Below, in pieces: positions 5,946 to 7,019 of a stretch of DNA of 7,019 nt (within the stretch, counting starts at the first letter, position 1; each line of letters starts with the position of its first letter). This DNA is from Bacteroidia bacterium (lineage in GTDB: Bacteria; Bacteroidota; Bacteroidia; Flavobacteriales; Flavobacteriaceae). The stretch covers positions 1 through 7,019 of the forward strand of contig JAHHLF010000271.1 of the NCBI GenBank assembly GCA_018679315.1. Direction: 5' to 3'. Below the pieces are notes generated by a model that made no database searches, had not been told where the DNA came from, and saw nothing but the letters and a program-made list of their open reading frames with translations. Position numbers and translations under genes: made by a program.

Positions 5946-6943
5946 TCAGGAAGGAGTTCTCTTGATTTTCTATTTAAATATTTTATAACATCGATAAGGA
6001 TATAGATCCCTAGTAAGATAAACGGAATTAGGAATATTGACTTCCCAAACAATGGGGTTTTGACCGGCTGAGATTTTCCAAAATTGACAATGCTAAACGG
6101 GGCTGTGCGTTGTTCTAAACTTACGCGTCTAAACTCTGATTGAGTAATTAATGCATTTTTTAAAGTAAAAAGCTGCGGTATATCCAAGGGCTCTCCTTCC
6201 GCCAATACTAATTGACCTTCACTAGCTTCCTTAGAATTACCCATTTGGGCAGTATAGGATTCAATGATAGCATCTAATTGCCGTAGAATAGAATCATTTT
6301 TTTTCAGACGGGATAGATCATTAGAATTATATGTTTTTACCAGTCTATTATAGTACTCATTGCTGTTGATATAATCCATCAACTTTTGGGCAACCTTAGG
6401 CCCGGATACAGGATCCCTGTACAGGAATGTAATCCTTTGTTCAAAAGGATTTTGATCAATTAGTAAATTTTTAATGATCTCTGATGAGCCCGGTGAATTT
6501 TGAAAAGACTGAAGGGCTTTCAGGTATTTAATCTCTGTTTCTAAATCCTTTTCACTTTTAGAGTTGACAGGTTCAACTTGAACTTCCAATTTGTCAAAAT
6601 CGGTCTCACCTAAACCCAAAGAAGTGAAAAAAGCAGTGTCTTTAGCTTGGATCTTTCCGTTGAGTTCATTGACAGCGTCATACAAATATTTCTTGCTTTC
6701 CAAATTGGGACTAACTATTACTTCTGTTTTTAATTTCTTCGTCGATATTTTATTTAATCCAAATCCCAGGGCAGCACCTACAATTCCTAATACTGCGAGC
6801 CAAACAATGTTATTTCGAACATAGACGAAAAAGCGAAGAAAGAATTTGAATACGCCTAAAAATGCCTTTTTGAATAACGAAGAAAGCTGACCCAGATCGA
6901 GCTCGTCATTCGGTGATCCGGAATTTGAAACTTGAGTACTCAT
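5942..6943 (-). CDS. wzz: Wzz-like polysaccharide chain-length determinant (polysaccharide co-polymerase)
   Basis: Predicted inner-membrane protein of 333 residues that would set the modal length of the polymer made by Wzy. The layout is that of the Wzz/PCP family: a cytoplasmic N-terminus, a first membrane helix at about 44-64 (NNIVWLAVLGIVGAALG), a long periplasmic domain of about 235 residues with a polar, probably helical stretch around 205-235, and a second membrane helix at about 302-324. A proline near the start of that helix (P307) and Pro/Gly residues just before it (297-300) fit the family. The length is close to enterobacterial WzzE. There is no Walker A/B tyrosine-kinase domain, so it is not a fused Wzc-type protein. 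Just before the first helix, residues 24-39 contain seven phenylalanines interspersed with Lys/Arg, which may be an interfacial amphipathic helix. The ATG start overlaps the previous stop and the TGA overlaps the rmlB start. The family call rests on topology and context more than on sequence motifs. Confidence 0.8.
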   Translation of the reverse strand: MSTQVSNSGSPNDELDLGQLSSLFKKAFLGVFKFFLRFFVYVRNNIVWLAVLGIVGAALGFGLNKISTKKLKTEVIVSPNLESKKYLYDAVNELNGKIQAKDTAFFTSLGLGETDFDKLEVQVEPVNSKSEKDLETEIKYLKALQSFQNSPGSSEIIKNLLIDQNPFEQRITFLYRDPVSGPKVAQKLMDYINSNEYYNRLVKTYNSNDLSRLKKNDSILRQLDAIIESYTAQMGNSKEASEGQLVLAEGEPLDIPQLFTLKNALITQSEFRRVSLEQRTAPFSIVNFGKSQPVKTPLFGKSIFLIPFILLGIYILIDVIKYLNRKSRELLPE

Positions 6944-7017
6944 GGTTTGAAATTAAATATTTGTTCTAAAATTTTATCGGTTATCAGATACGTAGGTTTC
7001 ACCCCTGTGGTGCCCAG
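6940..7017 (-). CDS. 3' end of an unidentified protein (C-terminal 25 residues)
   Basis: Only the last 25 codons and the TGA stop are in the window; the gene continues past position 7019. The visible peptide reads LGTTGVKPTYLITDK and then ILEQIFNFKP before the stop. I do not recognise the family from so short a tail, and nothing in it suggests a membrane segment. The evidence that it is real is the frame: its stop overlaps the start of the wzz-like gene as ATGA, the same coupling used at three other junctions here. The other two minus-strand frames hit a stop within the last 61 bases without such an overlap. By position it is probably another member of the polysaccharide operon, but that is inference from context only. 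Confidence 0.6.
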   Translation of the reverse strand: MGTTGVKPTYLITDKILEQIFNFKP

Positions 7018-7019
7018 AC

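Larger units (their letters stand above)
1..7017 (-). other. Single polysaccharide-biosynthesis operon
   Basis: All genes lie on the minus strand with spacings of -4, -4, -4, +12, -4, +6, +1 and +9 bases in transcription order. Four junctions are ATGA overlaps, which favour termination-reinitiation. None of the gaps can hold a promoter or an intrinsic terminator, and no stem-loop followed by a T-run was seen between genes. The genes should therefore share one transcript that begins upstream of position 7019 and continues past position 1. Confidence 0.8.

Overview
The window is a single unbroken run of minus-strand genes for making and exporting a surface polysaccharide, either an O-antigen or a capsule. 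Read in transcription order (from high to low coordinates) it holds: the last 25 codons of an unidentified gene; a Wzz-like chain-length regulator; rmlB, rmlA, rmlC and rmlD for dTDP-L-rhamnose; wecB and wecC for UDP-ManNAcA; and the first 118 codons of a multi-pass Wzx-type flippase that runs off the low-coordinate edge.

The genes are packed as one operon. Four junctions are 4-base ATGA overlaps (unknown/wzz, wzz/rmlB, rmlB/rmlA, rmlC/rmlD). The other gaps are 12, 6, 1 and 9 bases. There is no gene-free stretch longer than 12 bases, and I see no internal promoter, terminator, RNA gene, mobile element or CRISPR array. The promoter must lie upstream, beyond position 7019.

The sequence looks like Bacteroidota, probably a flavobacterium. 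GC content is moderate to low, Shine-Dalgarno sequences are absent or weak at nearly every start, three genes appear to use GTG or TTG, and the Wzz N-terminus has the acidic 'DELDLGQL' type of lead-in I associate with that group. This assignment is inferred from style, not from a marker gene.

The genes form two sugar-nucleotide branches. RmlA, RmlB, RmlC and RmlD convert glucose-1-phosphate and dTTP to dTDP-L-rhamnose. WecB and WecC convert UDP-GlcNAc to UDP-ManNAc and then UDP-ManNAcA. The repeat unit is therefore predicted to contain L-rhamnose and the acidic sugar N-acetylmannosaminuronic acid. Export would be by the Wzx/Wzy route, with Wzz setting chain length. No glycosyltransferase, polymerase or initiating transferase lies in the window, and these presumably follow downstream of the flippase.

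I found no clearly new system. The points most worth a second look are a short C-terminus on RmlD exactly at the boundary between the two sugar modules, a flippase start with no in-frame ATG, and a gene set that resembles the enterobacterial common antigen locus in a different order and with a different third sugar.
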